Shown here in pieces: positions 18,740-27,423 of a DNA stretch of 64,000 nucleotides. How positions within the stretch are numbered: the first letter of the stretch is position 1; each line of letters starts with the position of its first letter. The notes under the pieces were generated by a model. That model had not been told where the DNA came from. It was given only the letters and a program-made list of their open reading frames with translations, and made no database searches. The DNA comes from Segatella copri (GTDB lineage Bacteria > Bacteroidota > Bacteroidia > Bacteroidales > Bacteroidaceae), in the NCBI RefSeq assembly GCF_949820605.1, contig NZ_CATKVU010000006.1, positions 1,906,501 through 1,970,500 on the forward strand, given 5' to 3'. The position numbers were made by a program, and so were the translations under genes.

Positions 18740-20530
18740 ATGAAAATAAAATCTCATTCACTCCTGTGCCTTCTCGCAACCATCGCTTTGAGTTCTCCGC
18801 TCTCTGCGGTGAGCGTGAATGCCCAGAAAGCGGTATCCAAGACATGGAATCCGAACCTGAAGAACGGAATGTACCGCAATCCGGTTATTGACGCCGACTA
18901 CTCAGACCCAGACGTATGCCGTGTGGGCAATGACTACTATATGACCTCCTCTTCTTTCCAGTGTTTCCCTGGTCTGCAGATTCTGCACAGTACCGACCTG
19001 GTAAACTGGGAGATTATAGGCGCTGCCCTACTCGATGACTATCCTGTTTTACCAGAATACCAGGGCACCGAACTGGATTGGCGCAAGAAGGTTCAGCATG
19101 GCAACTATGTGTGGGCACCCTCTATCCGCTACCATGACGGATGGTTCTACATCTACTGTGGCGATCCTGACCAGGGTCTCTTCATGACCAAGACACAAGA
19201 CCCTCGTGGTCCATGGGAACCTATCACTTGGGTGATGAAGGGAAAAGGTCTTATCGACTGCTGCCCTCTCTGGGATGAAGACGGCAAGGCTTATCTTTCG
19301 CATGGATGCGCCGGTTCAAGAGCCGGCATCAAGTCAGTGCTCTTCGTAGCTCCGATGTCACCAGACGGCACCAAGGTTATCGGTCCTTCACGCATCGTAT
19401 ATGATGGTCACGAAGACCAGCCTACCATCGAGGGTACCAAATTCTACAAGCGCAACGGATATTATTATATCATGAGTCCTGCGGGCGGAGTGAAGTATGG
19501 CTGGCAGGTAGAACTGCGTTCCAAGAATCCATACGGTCCTTACGAGGAGTATGTGGGTATGGCACAGGGAAAGAACAAGAAGGTAAACGGCCCTCACCAG
19601 GGTGCATGGGTAGATACCCAAAACGGCGAAGACTGGTTCCTCCACTTCCAGGATAAGCACGCTTATGGTCGTGTGGTTCATCTGCAACCAGCCAAATGGG
19701 TAAACGACTGGCTCGTTATCGGAGACGACAAGGATGGTGACGGCTGCGGTGACCCTGTTCAGCAATGGAAGAAGCCAAACCTGCCATCAAGCGGTAACTT
19801 CCAGCCTAAGGAATCGGATGATTTCAACAGCATAGATTTAGGTCTGCAATGGCAGTGGAACGGTCCTTACAGTCAGTACTGGTACTTCTGTGATGCCAAG
19901 AACTCCAAGTTGCGTCTCTATGGCGTGCAGCAGGCTGAAGATGTAAAGAACCTGTATGATTTGCCAAACCTCCTGCTCCAGAAACTCCCTACCGAGAACT
20001 TTACTGCTACTGCCAAGGTGAAGTTCATACCTAACCGCACCGAGGCTTACAAGGAGAAAGATAAGGTACTGGGCGAAAGCGCCGGCATGATCATGCAAGG
20101 CATGGACTATGCAGCACTCAAGTTTGTTGATACCAAGGAAGAGGGGGTTGTATTGCAATATGTAACCTGCGAGAAGGCAGAGAAGGGAAAGGCTGAGAAA
20201 GTGGTGAAGCAAGTGGCCGTCAAGACCAGCAAGCTGCCTCAACCTTACACCGTGAAGTATGCCGTAGATGATATTCCTTCATCTCGCATCGCTACCCAGG
20301 ATGTATGGCTCCGCGTGAAGGTTCATAGCGAAGGCATCGCCAACCAGATACAGGCTATCGCTGAATGGAGCTACAGTCTGGATGGCAAGAAATTCACCAA
20401 GATAGGCAATCCTTTCACTGTGCGTGAAGGCAAGTGGATAGGTGCCAAGCTCGGTTTCTTCAACACCCGCACAGCCAAGAAGAACGATGCAGCCTTCTTC
20501 GACGTAGACTGGATTCATTTCGAAAAATAA
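18740..20530 (+). CDS. Glycoside hydrolase family 43 with C-terminal beta-sandwich domain
   Basis: Likely an arabinofuranosidase or xylosidase removing side chains of pectin. The 596-residue product has a signal peptide (about 1-28), a five-bladed propeller (about 40-350) and a C-terminal concanavalin-like domain (about 365-594, starting DDFNSIDLGLQWQW). GH43 acidic residues are visible: DYSDPDVCRVGNDYYM near residue 52 (general base), CCPLWDEDGKAYLSHG near 175, and QPTIEGTKFYKRNG near 228 (general acid Glu). It follows the GH28 after 21 nt, so they are co-expressed. Subfamily and substrate are not certain. Confidence 0.88.
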   Translation: MKIKSHSLLCLLATIALSSPLSAVSVNAQKAVSKTWNPNLKNGMYRNPVIDADYSDPDVCRVGNDYYMTSSSFQCFPGLQILHSTDLVNWEIIGAALLDDYPVLPEYQGTELDWRKKVQHGNYVWAPSIRYHDGWFYIYCGDPDQGLFMTKTQDPRGPWEPITWVMKGKGLIDCCPLWDEDGKAYLSHGCAGSRAGIKSVLFVAPMSPDGTKVIGPSRIVYDGHEDQPTIEGTKFYKRNGYYYIMSPAGGVKYGWQVELRSKNPYGPYEEYVGMAQGKNKKVNGPHQGAWVDTQNGEDWFLHFQDKHAYGRVVHLQPAKWVNDWLVIGDDKDGDGCGDPVQQWKKPNLPSSGNFQPKESDDFNSIDLGLQWQWNGPYSQYWYFCDAKNSKLRLYGVQQAEDVKNLYDLPNLLLQKLPTENFTATAKVKFIPNRTEAYKEKDKVLGESAGMIMQGMDYAALKFVDTKEEGVVLQYVTCEKAEKGKAEKVVKQVAVKTSKLPQPYTVKYAVDDIPSSRIATQDVWLRVKVHSEGIANQIQAIAEWSYSLDGKKFTKIGNPFTVREGKWIGAKLGFFNTRTAKKNDAAFFDVDWIHFEK

Positions 20531-20554
20531 CGCTTTCCAGCTAACGCGTTATTT
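20525..20554 (+). terminator. Weak hairpin over the GH43 stop codon
   Basis: AAATAACGC (20525-20533) pairs with GCGTTATTT (20546-20554) and covers the stop codon at 20528. The T-run is short, so it may be an attenuating or stabilising hairpin rather than a full terminator. Confidence 0.45.
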
Positions 20555-20570
20555 CAGAGAATATTTTGGG

Positions 20571-20617
20571 AAACAAAAAAATCCCCCTCATTGCAAATCA
20601 ATGCAGCGAGGGGGATT
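20571..20617 (-). terminator. Terminator of the glycogen operon (possibly bidirectional)
   Basis: AATCCCCCTC (20580-20589) and GAGGGGGATT (20608-20617) form a strong stem with inner TTGCA/TGCA pairing. The T-run lies on the minus strand, so it mainly ends the GH57 transcript, and it separates that operon from the convergent GH43 gene. Confidence 0.82.
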
Positions 20618-20642
20618 AATCTTTATAAGTAATCTAAAAATT

Positions 20643-22076
20643 CTAATCTTTCTTTTCTTCTGTAGGCTCTGCCTTTGTTGTTTTCTTGGCAGATGCCTTC
20701 TTGGCTGCAGGCTTAGCTGCGGCCTTCTTGGCAGGAGCAGCCTTGGCAGGCTTCTCGCCATGGTGCTTCTCTGCCTCCTTCTCTATCTTTTCAATCTTAG
20801 CCTGAAGACGGACAATCTCCTTGTCCTTCATCTCAAGCTCTTCATCCTGATTCTTGATGGTAGTAAGCAGGCCCTCAAGCTGATCGTTATCAACATCAGC
20901 AGGATAGAGGTCGTTTACTCGGGTGATGAAGTCGCCAAGAATGTTCATATAGTTAGTGAAAGCATCGAAAGGACTTGAATAGATACCTCTGTCAAGACCC
21001 ACATTGCTTGGCTTGGTAGTCATGAAGCGGAAGTTGTTACTTGCCTGCAGGTAATCCCAGTCCTGATTGATACGTGGATCGTTGGCGATACGTACACGGT
21101 CTGCCACACTGTAAAGCTTGTTGAAAGCCTCACGCTGCATCGGGTTACCCAACCATGAACTTACATCACGCTCCTCGTCTACCCAACTCAAGGTATCAGG
21201 CACATTCACCTCGCCTACCGACTTGATCTTCTTGCAGATTTCACTAGGTGTAGAGAAGGTGATGCCACGGTCCTTGGCACACTGAGGCAAAGCCTTCATA
21301 AACTCGAGGATGTTGCTTGACAGAGGCTGGGCAATACCAAGAGCAGAAAGCTCCATGAAGATATTGATAACCTGCTCCTCCTCTGGGAAGGCAGCAATCC
21401 GGTTCATATAGTTGTCGGCAAAGAGTGGATAACCGTCCCAATCGCTGTTGCTGAAGCGCAGAGAGATATCATCGCTCAGGTTCACATCGCGCAAAAGGAG
21501 CTTCAACTTAGAGTTCAGGGCACAATGGTAAACATAGTGAGGAGACTTCCAGCCGAGCACGTGCTTGGCACCCTCGGTGAGCATACCAATGAATCCCATG
21601 TTGGCAACATCGTTACCGATATCATCGCTGTAGATGAGCGAAGAGTTGCGCAATACGGTAGGTTTCTTTCCGAAATATTCCTCAATCTTAGTACACTGGC
21701 GCATCACCTCATCCTTGAAACTTGCCTCATTAACCAGAGAAGCAAGTCCGTGAGAGTAAGGCTCAGCCAGGAACTCTACACAACCCGTATTGTTGAGCTG
21801 CTGAAGCTTCTCCAGTACCTGAGGAGCATGAAGTTCCAACTGCTCCATACCCACACCCGAAAGCGAGAAAGCTACCTTGAAATACTTGCCGTTCTTTTCA
21901 ATCATCTCCTGAAGGGCATTCAAGGCTGGCATATAAGATCGCTCAGCAATCTCGTTGATGCTACGGTCGTTCTCGTAGTCATCATAGTAATAATGGTCGG
22001 TACCGATGTCGAAGAAGCGGTAGCGTTTCAGATGGGTAATCTGATGTATCTCGAAATATAAACAAATTGTTTTCAT
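20643..22076 (-). CDS. Glycoside hydrolase family 57 with coiled coil and Ala/Lys-rich tail
   Basis: A cytoplasmic alpha-glucan-acting enzyme, probably in glycogen breakdown or remodelling. The 477-residue product has a GH57 catalytic region (about 1-300) opening MKTICLYFEIHQI, with the nucleophile-type stretch VEFLAEPYSHGLASL near residue 100. Residues about 385-430 form a coiled coil (QDEELEMKDKEIVRLQAKIE), and the last 35 or so residues are an Ala/Lys-rich, histone H1-like tail (KKAAAKPAAKKASAKK). No signal peptide. It is the last gene of an operon with a glycogen-synthase-like transferase and a debranching enzyme. The basic tail is unusual for the family. Confidence 0.86.
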   Translation of the reverse strand: MKTICLYFEIHQITHLKRYRFFDIGTDHYYYDDYENDRSINEIAERSYMPALNALQEMIEKNGKYFKVAFSLSGVGMEQLELHAPQVLEKLQQLNNTGCVEFLAEPYSHGLASLVNEASFKDEVMRQCTKIEEYFGKKPTVLRNSSLIYSDDIGNDVANMGFIGMLTEGAKHVLGWKSPHYVYHCALNSKLKLLLRDVNLSDDISLRFSNSDWDGYPLFADNYMNRIAAFPEEEQVINIFMELSALGIAQPLSSNILEFMKALPQCAKDRGITFSTPSEICKKIKSVGEVNVPDTLSWVDEERDVSSWLGNPMQREAFNKLYSVADRVRIANDPRINQDWDYLQASNNFRFMTTKPSNVGLDRGIYSSPFDAFTNYMNILGDFITRVNDLYPADVDNDQLEGLLTTIKNQDEELEMKDKEIVRLQAKIEKIEKEAEKHHGEKPAKAAPAKKAAAKPAAKKASAKKTTKAEPTEEKKD

Positions 22077-22161
22077 AAAAATTTGAAATTTGAACGTTTA
22101 ACTTGTAAGATGAGTAAAGCCTCAAAATTATTCATTCTTCGTTCTTCACTCTTCACTTAAC

Positions 22162-23430
22162 CTACTTCCACCCTAAGGTCTTGAGGTACAGGTCTTTGAT
22201 GCGGGCTCCCACTTTCTCCCAGGTAATCTGGTCTACTTCTTTCTTGCCTTCCTCTGAGAGATAATCGAAAAGACTCTCGTTGTGACAGATGCTGTAGATG
22301 GCATCGGCAAGGGCATGGATATCCCAGTAGTCTACCTTGATACAGTTGGACAGGATTTCTCCACATCCACTCTGCTTGGAGATAATGGTTGGTGTGCCGC
22401 ACTGCATAGCTTCCAAAGGTGAGATACCGAACGGCTCGCTCACAGATGGCATCACGTAAACATCACTATCTTTCAGGCACTCATAAACCTGTTTGCCGCG
22501 CATAAATCCAGGGAAGTGGAATCGGTCGGCAATGCCTCTTTCGGCAGCGAGATAAATCATCTGATCCATCATATCGCCCGAACCTGCCATACAGAAACGC
22601 ACATTGCGGGTACGGTGCAATACCATGTTGGCAGCCTCAACGAAATATTCAGGTCCCTTCTGCATGGTAAGACGTCCCAGGAAGGTTACTACCTTCTCCT
22701 TGCCCTTATGATTTGGGCGTGGAATATCCTGCCACTCCTGCTTCAATGGGTATACGGCATTGTGCATGGCGAAACACTTGCGTGGATCCTGGTGATACTG
22801 GTGAATCACCGTCTGGCGGGTCAGTTCGGATACACACATGATGCAGTCGGCATTATCCATACCGTCTTTCTCGATAGCGTAAACGGTAGGGTTCACCTTT
22901 CCACGACTACGGTCGAAATCAGTAGCATGAACGTGGATGCACAATGGTTTGCCACTCACGCGCTTGGCATGAATTCCGGCAGGGAATGTAAGCCAGTCGT
23001 GAGCATGGATAATATCAAATTCTTCTGAACGGGCTACAACTCCGGCAATGATGCTATAGTTGTTGATCTCGTCATGAAGATTTGACGGATAACCACCGGC
23101 AAATTCCATACAGCCGAGGTCATTTACATGCATATAGTTAAAATCGGCATAGATGTGGTCACGGTAGCGGAAATAATCGTCCGGATTCATGATATTGCCT
23201 ACGCGCTGCTGCACATAGTCGTGATTTACATCTCGCCAGGCGATAGGCACACTGTTCATTGCCACAATCTTGCAGGCACTGCGGTCCTCATCACCGAAAG
23301 GATGAGGCAGACACAATGTGATATCAACATCGCCCTGGGCATGAAGTCCCTGGGAGATACCAAAGTTGGCAGTTGCCAAACCACCAAATACGTGAGGAGG
23401 ATACTCCCATCCAAACATTAAAACTTTCAT
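22162..23430 (-). CDS. Glycosyltransferase family 4-like, glycogen-synthase type
   Basis: Probably transfers glucose from a nucleotide sugar to glycogen-like polymer. The 422-residue product opens MKVLMFGWEYPPHVFGGLA, the N-terminal nucleotide-sugar transferase signature, followed by a GT-B fold: the acceptor half has IHAHDWLTFPAGIHAKR and the donor half has FLGRLTMQKGPEYFVEAA and PSVSEPFGISPLEAMQCG, the E-x7-E motif region. Cytoplasmic. It lies 18 nt after the debranching enzyme and 85 nt before GH57, an arrangement known from other Bacteroidales. Confidence 0.87.
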   Translation of the reverse strand: MKVLMFGWEYPPHVFGGLATANFGISQGLHAQGDVDITLCLPHPFGDEDRSACKIVAMNSVPIAWRDVNHDYVQQRVGNIMNPDDYFRYRDHIYADFNYMHVNDLGCMEFAGGYPSNLHDEINNYSIIAGVVARSEEFDIIHAHDWLTFPAGIHAKRVSGKPLCIHVHATDFDRSRGKVNPTVYAIEKDGMDNADCIMCVSELTRQTVIHQYHQDPRKCFAMHNAVYPLKQEWQDIPRPNHKGKEKVVTFLGRLTMQKGPEYFVEAANMVLHRTRNVRFCMAGSGDMMDQMIYLAAERGIADRFHFPGFMRGKQVYECLKDSDVYVMPSVSEPFGISPLEAMQCGTPTIISKQSGCGEILSNCIKVDYWDIHALADAIYSICHNESLFDYLSEEGKKEVDQITWEKVGARIKDLYLKTLGWK

Positions 23431-23448
23431 ATAGCAGTCCTCCTATTA

Positions 23449-25392
23449 TTAATATTGATATTTTTCAAGTAACTCGAGCGCACGCAGAATCTCAGCCACA
23501 TTCATGGCGAAAGAGATGGCACCACGACCTGCGAATGGAGGGTTTCCATCGAAGAGTTCGCTGATGGTACCGAGACAGTGGGAAGACATTTCGTCCTCAT
23601 AACCTACCATCTGGCGTTCGATAAAGCTCAAACGGGTACGCTTATAGAGTTTCAGACTTGCCTCCATATAGAAGCCACCGAGCCATGGCCATGCCGTACC
23701 CTGATGGTAAGCATAATCGCGCTGGGTCTGCGGACCTACATAAACAGGATTATATCCACCGCTCTTTGGCGAGAGTGAACGCAATCCCTTAGGAGTAAGG
23801 AGTTCGCGTGTACAGATATCAAGAACCTGCTTCTTCTGGTCTTGCGACAATGGAGAATAGTCGAAAGCCACTGCAAATATCATGTTCGGGCGAACGCTCC
23901 AGTCCATCATATTTCCATCAACATAATCGTAGAGATAACCATATTCATTGAGGAAGGTATCGAGGAATGCCTGCTTGGTCAGCTCAGCCTGAGCCAGGAG
24001 TTTCTGCTGGCTGTCTTCTTCGCCAACTATTCCTGCGAGAGAAGCACAGAAGCACAAAGCGTTATACCACAAAGCATTAAACTCTACGATATATCCGGTA
24101 CGTGGAACCACTGGTCTGCCGTTGGCAGTAGAGTTCATCCAGGTAACAGCCTTGTCCTTACCATCGGTATAGAGCAATCCGTTCTCTTCGAGCTTCAGGT
24201 TCGGATGCTTGTTATCCTGGATAAAGCTGATAACATCCTTGATAAACTGTCCATACTTCTTGAAGCATTCTTCCTTGCTGGTTTCCTTGGCATACTGCTG
24301 CAAAGCCCAGATAGCCCACAATGGCACGTCAGGCTGCTCTATCTCAGCAATATGAACGCTGACCGGCTTACCTTCCATAAACTCGTAGTATCCCTTCATG
24401 GCAGTCTTCATCACCAGTTCGAAGTAGTCATCTTCCTCGATAGAGAGGGTAAGACCCGGAAGAGCGATGAATGTATCGCGGGCTCTGCACTTGAACCAAG
24501 GGTAACCTGCCAGGATATAACGGTCATCGTTCTTTTCACGACGATGGAACTGATGAGCCGCATTGACCAGACAGTGGAAGAAATTGTCACGAGGCGAACG
24601 CTCATCCACTTCCTTGTCGAAGAGCTTCTTCAGGCTGACCGCCTTGATTTCTGATGTAGAAGCAGCAAAGACGATGGTTTCTCCTTTCTTGATATCCATT
24701 TCAAAATAGCCAGGAACATAGAGGTCTTCGTTAGAAGCATAACCTCTCTCCTGCTCCTTTGGATATTCCACACCACGATACCAATCTGGACAGAATTTAA
24801 ACTCGTTCTTCTTGGAGAACTGCATATAGAGATCAGGATAACCTGCATACATACAGGTCTTGATGCCATGATCTACCTCAGCATAATCACGAGATGCGGT
24901 AGCATTCTCATGAGTAAACTGACGAACACTGCGGAAAGCCAGAAAAGGACGGAAACGAAGGGTTGTAGCCGAATGGCCGTCTACCAGCGTATAGCGAATC
25001 AGAATGCGATTCTCATAATGCTGGAATACAACTTCCTTTTTCAGGATAACACCACCTACGCGATAAAGGGTAGTTGGCACTTTATCACAATCAAACTCAC
25101 GAATGTACTTGTGGCCCATCGGACTGTAGTTGTTGCCCTGGTACTTGTGCAAGCCGAGGTTAAACTCTGCTCCATGCTGAATCACCGTAACATCCAGCGA
25201 ACTCAAGAGCACATGGTTCTCATCGTCCAGTTCTGGAACCGGCACGACAAGTAATCCGTGATACTTGCGGGTATTACAGTCTACAATCGTTGAGCACGAA
25301 TATGCACCCGAGCGATTTGTTCTCAACAACTCCTTAGGCAACGACTCTTGAAGATTCGTCATAAGGGCCTTTTCGAATTTTAGATAACTCAT
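23449..25392 (-). CDS. Glycogen debranching enzyme (amylo-alpha-1,6-glucosidase)
   Basis: Removes alpha-1,6 branch stubs from glycogen. The 647-residue product has an N-terminal GDE domain (about 15-260; NRSGAYSCSTIVDCNTRKYHGLLV) and a C-terminal (alpha/alpha)6 barrel (about 280-640; ILAGYPWFKCRARDTFIALPG and AYHQGTAWPWLGGFY). The RDTFIALPG stretch carries the conserved catalytic-region Asp. Length is normal. It is the first gene of the glycogen operon and is divergent from a Crp/Fnr gene; its promoter is at 25441-25471. Confidence 0.9.
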   Translation of the reverse strand: MSYLKFEKALMTNLQESLPKELLRTNRSGAYSCSTIVDCNTRKYHGLLVVPVPELDDENHVLLSSLDVTVIQHGAEFNLGLHKYQGNNYSPMGHKYIREFDCDKVPTTLYRVGGVILKKEVVFQHYENRILIRYTLVDGHSATTLRFRPFLAFRSVRQFTHENATASRDYAEVDHGIKTCMYAGYPDLYMQFSKKNEFKFCPDWYRGVEYPKEQERGYASNEDLYVPGYFEMDIKKGETIVFAASTSEIKAVSLKKLFDKEVDERSPRDNFFHCLVNAAHQFHRREKNDDRYILAGYPWFKCRARDTFIALPGLTLSIEEDDYFELVMKTAMKGYYEFMEGKPVSVHIAEIEQPDVPLWAIWALQQYAKETSKEECFKKYGQFIKDVISFIQDNKHPNLKLEENGLLYTDGKDKAVTWMNSTANGRPVVPRTGYIVEFNALWYNALCFCASLAGIVGEEDSQQKLLAQAELTKQAFLDTFLNEYGYLYDYVDGNMMDWSVRPNMIFAVAFDYSPLSQDQKKQVLDICTRELLTPKGLRSLSPKSGGYNPVYVGPQTQRDYAYHQGTAWPWLGGFYMEASLKLYKRTRLSFIERQMVGYEDEMSSHCLGTISELFDGNPPFAGRGAISFAMNVAEILRALELLEKYQY

Positions 25393-25440
25393 AGATCTAT
25401 ATTAAGGTTCTATATTTTTGTTGACTAAATTAATTGCTTT

Positions 25441-25471
25441 CAAAGGTAACACTTTTTTATGGTATAACAAA
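25441..25471 (-). promoter_or_regulatory. Promoter of the glycogen operon
   Basis: On the minus strand, -33 TTTG (25468-25471) and -7 TACCTTTG (25441-25448) are separated by 19 bp. The palindrome ATGTTTTAAAACAT at 25510-25523 lies 39 bp upstream of the -33 box and could serve this promoter as well as the Crp/Fnr one. Confidence 0.72.
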
Positions 25472-25509
25472 GTTTTTTGTATGCCATTTTTAGAAAAAAT
25501 TGCCTTTTT

Positions 25510-25572
25510 ATGTTTTAAAACATATTTTTAGACAAAAATGCTTGATTATTTCGAGAAAAAGCATTACTTTTG
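25510..25572 (+). promoter_or_regulatory. Promoter of the Crp/Fnr gene with upstream palindrome
   Basis: -33 TTG (25542-25544) and -7 TACTTTTG (25565-25572) are about 20 bp apart. The perfect 14-bp palindrome ATGTTTTAAAACAT (25510-25523) stands 42 bp before the -7 box, a typical activator or autoregulator position. Confidence 0.62.
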
Positions 25573-25604
25573 CACTCAGTTTTCAGTTTAAAAGATTTGT
25601 ACAC

Positions 25605-26309
25605 ATGGCAGCTAGAGGAAAATACGATAAAGAAAATATAGCAATGCTGATTGCTAAGCTATGGGGAGGCATCACTGATGACCAGTTCGATTTACTGAAA
25701 GAACATCTGGAAATCAAGAAGTATAAGAAGAACGAAATCATCTACAAGAACGAGGGTACTCCCGAATATGCACTATGTCTCATAGCGGGAAAAGTGAAGA
25801 TATACAAAGAAGGTATCGGTGGCAAGAGCCAGATTATCCGTGTTATCAAACCGATTGAATTTTTTGGTTTCAGAGCCTATTTTGCAGATGAGATATACAA
25901 GACGGCAGCCATGTCGCTGGAAAACTGCGTCGTTGCCCAGTTCCCGCTGGCAGTTCTCATGAAACTGCTCTCCAAGAGTTTCAACATCGGCTTCTTCTTT
26001 ATCAAATATCTCAGTGTAGAGATAGGTAAATCGGACGACCGTACCGTGAACCTCACCCAGAAACATATCCGTGCCCGACTTGCCGAGGGACTGATATTTC
26101 TGAAAGACTCTTATGGGTTAGAAAAAGACGGAAAAACTCTTGACATCCGATTGAGTCGTGAAGATCTGGCAAATCTCTGTAATATGACAACGAGCAATGC
26201 CATCCGTACGCTCTCAGCCTTTACGGCAGAAAAACTCATCAATACTGAAGGAAGGAAAATCAAAATCTTACAGGAAGAAGAAATCATAAAAATAGCAGAA
26301 CTCGGATAA
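25605..26309 (+). CDS. Crp/Fnr-family transcriptional regulator
   Basis: DNA-binding regulator, 234 residues from the start chosen here. An in-frame ATG at 25500 exists but would lie upstream of the promoter, so the ATG at 25605 (MAARGKYDKENIAML) is preferred. It has an N-terminal cyclic-nucleotide-binding-like beta-roll (about 25-135) and a C-terminal winged helix (about 150-225; REDLANLCNMTTSNAIRTLS is the recognition helix region). No Fe-S cysteine cluster of the Fnr type is visible. It is divergent from the glycogen operon, so control of glycogen metabolism is a reasonable inference, not shown. Confidence 0.85.
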   Translation: MAARGKYDKENIAMLIAKLWGGITDDQFDLLKEHLEIKKYKKNEIIYKNEGTPEYALCLIAGKVKIYKEGIGGKSQIIRVIKPIEFFGFRAYFADEIYKTAAMSLENCVVAQFPLAVLMKLLSKSFNIGFFFIKYLSVEIGKSDDRTVNLTQKHIRARLAEGLIFLKDSYGLEKDGKTLDIRLSREDLANLCNMTTSNAIRTLSAFTAEKLINTEGRKIKILQEEEIIKIAELG

Positions 26310-26325
26310 AGTTCTGCTATTTTTT
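26292..26325 (+). terminator. Terminator of the Crp/Fnr gene
   Basis: ATAGCAGAACT (26292-26302) pairs with AGTTCTGCTAT (26310-26320), followed by TTTTT. The stem overlaps the last codons and the stop at 26307. Confidence 0.85.
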
Positions 26326-26386
26326 ATTTATATGTTTTACATTATACGTTTTTCTTGATACATTTCACTTATTACGGGCATACTGG

Positions 26387-27316
26387 TTATACGGGTATCA
26401 GGAAGTTGATAACCTCCTGAATTACAGTAATCTGGAATGGGCCTACGGGTGTATTCATCAATCTGCCATCAATACCTATCAGGGCATGCTGGGCATCGAG
26501 CACCTCTACCTCTCGGGTACGGTAAGGATGCACACTCTTATGGTTGAGGAACTCACCTTTCACAAAAAGATAGATTCCCTCGAAGAGCTGGGTTGTCTTA
26601 GGATGAGATACCACCGACACATCGAGCAGTCCGTTATATGGCACAGCATTCGGAGTCTGTCCATATCCTGTTCCATTGCCTATACACATCGTCATCACTC
26701 TACGCTTGATAACATCCGAATTGATTTTCACATGCATCTTATAGTCCAGACGCTGGAATATCATCAGGATGAAGGAACAGAGAAACGACAGGGTACGTGA
26801 ACCGAAGATATGATGGGTTTTTCGTCTCAGGTTCATGATGGCGGCGATGAGTCCGATATTGATACAGTTGAGGAAATAGCGACGGCATTTCTCCCCCTTC
26901 TTGTTCACATAGCGGATACAACCGAGGTCAATCTTTCTGATACGACGTTTTTTCAGCGACACCACCGTCTTCTCAATATCGCTGTCGCTGAATCCCCAGA
27001 AGTGGGCAAAGTCGTTCATCAGTCCGTTAGGAATAACACCCAGTGCCACCTCTTCTCTTTCTTTCGGATCTATCTGCATCAGACAGTTTACGGCATCATT
27101 GAGCGCAGAATCTCCACCAACGATGACAATGGTCTTATAACCATTGTTGATAAACATTCTGATGAGCCGTTCTACGCTCTTCTGATTCTCGCTCTGCACA
27201 AAGTCGTAATCCACGCCCTGCTGCTTGAGCACCTTCTCTATTTTTTCCCAGCGCTTGTTACTTCGCCAGCCTCCTCTAGGGCAATAAAGCAGCCCCCATT
27301 TATTCTCGTTTACCAT
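26387..27316 (-). CDS. Diacylglycerol kinase-family lipid kinase
   Basis: Cytoplasmic/membrane-associated kinase of a lipid such as diacylglycerol. The 309-residue product shows the DAGK catalytic signature VGGDSALNDAVN near residue 64 and the following VIPNGLMNDFAHFWG (family form GTgNDfar) near 93, plus a C-terminal beta-sandwich (GIDGRLMNTPVGPFQI). The Gly-Thr of GTGNDF is replaced by Gly-Leu-Met-Asn-Asp, seen in some members. It lies downstream of miaA on the same strand with 107 nt between. Confidence 0.82.
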   Translation of the reverse strand: MVNENKWGLLYCPRGGWRSNKRWEKIEKVLKQQGVDYDFVQSENQKSVERLIRMFINNGYKTIVIVGGDSALNDAVNCLMQIDPKEREEVALGVIPNGLMNDFAHFWGFSDSDIEKTVVSLKKRRIRKIDLGCIRYVNKKGEKCRRYFLNCINIGLIAAIMNLRRKTHHIFGSRTLSFLCSFILMIFQRLDYKMHVKINSDVIKRRVMTMCIGNGTGYGQTPNAVPYNGLLDVSVVSHPKTTQLFEGIYLFVKGEFLNHKSVHPYRTREVEVLDAQHALIGIDGRLMNTPVGPFQITVIQEVINFLIPV

Positions 27317-27374
27317 TGTCTCTTCTTTGTAATTTGAAAGTTGTATAAAATATCACTTCCGCCCAGCCACCGTT

Positions 27375-27395
27375 GCATCCGATTCCATCGGATGC
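27375..27395. repeat. Perfect 9-bp hairpin between miaA and the lipid kinase
   Basis: GCATCCGAT (27375-27383), loop TCC, ATCGGATGC (27387-27395). No T-run follows on either strand, so it is probably not a terminator. Confidence 0.4.
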
Positions 27396-27423
27396 CAGCC
27401 CTTGCCAGATTCCAGGCCGCAGC

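Noticed and set aside
25500..25604. Longer N-terminus of the first Crp/Fnr protein
   Set aside because: The -33 and -7 boxes lie inside it, so it is not transcribed from this promoter, and the extension has no regulator-like sequence.
27375..27395. Terminator between miaA and the lipid kinase
   Set aside because: The hairpin is perfect but has no T-run on either strand.
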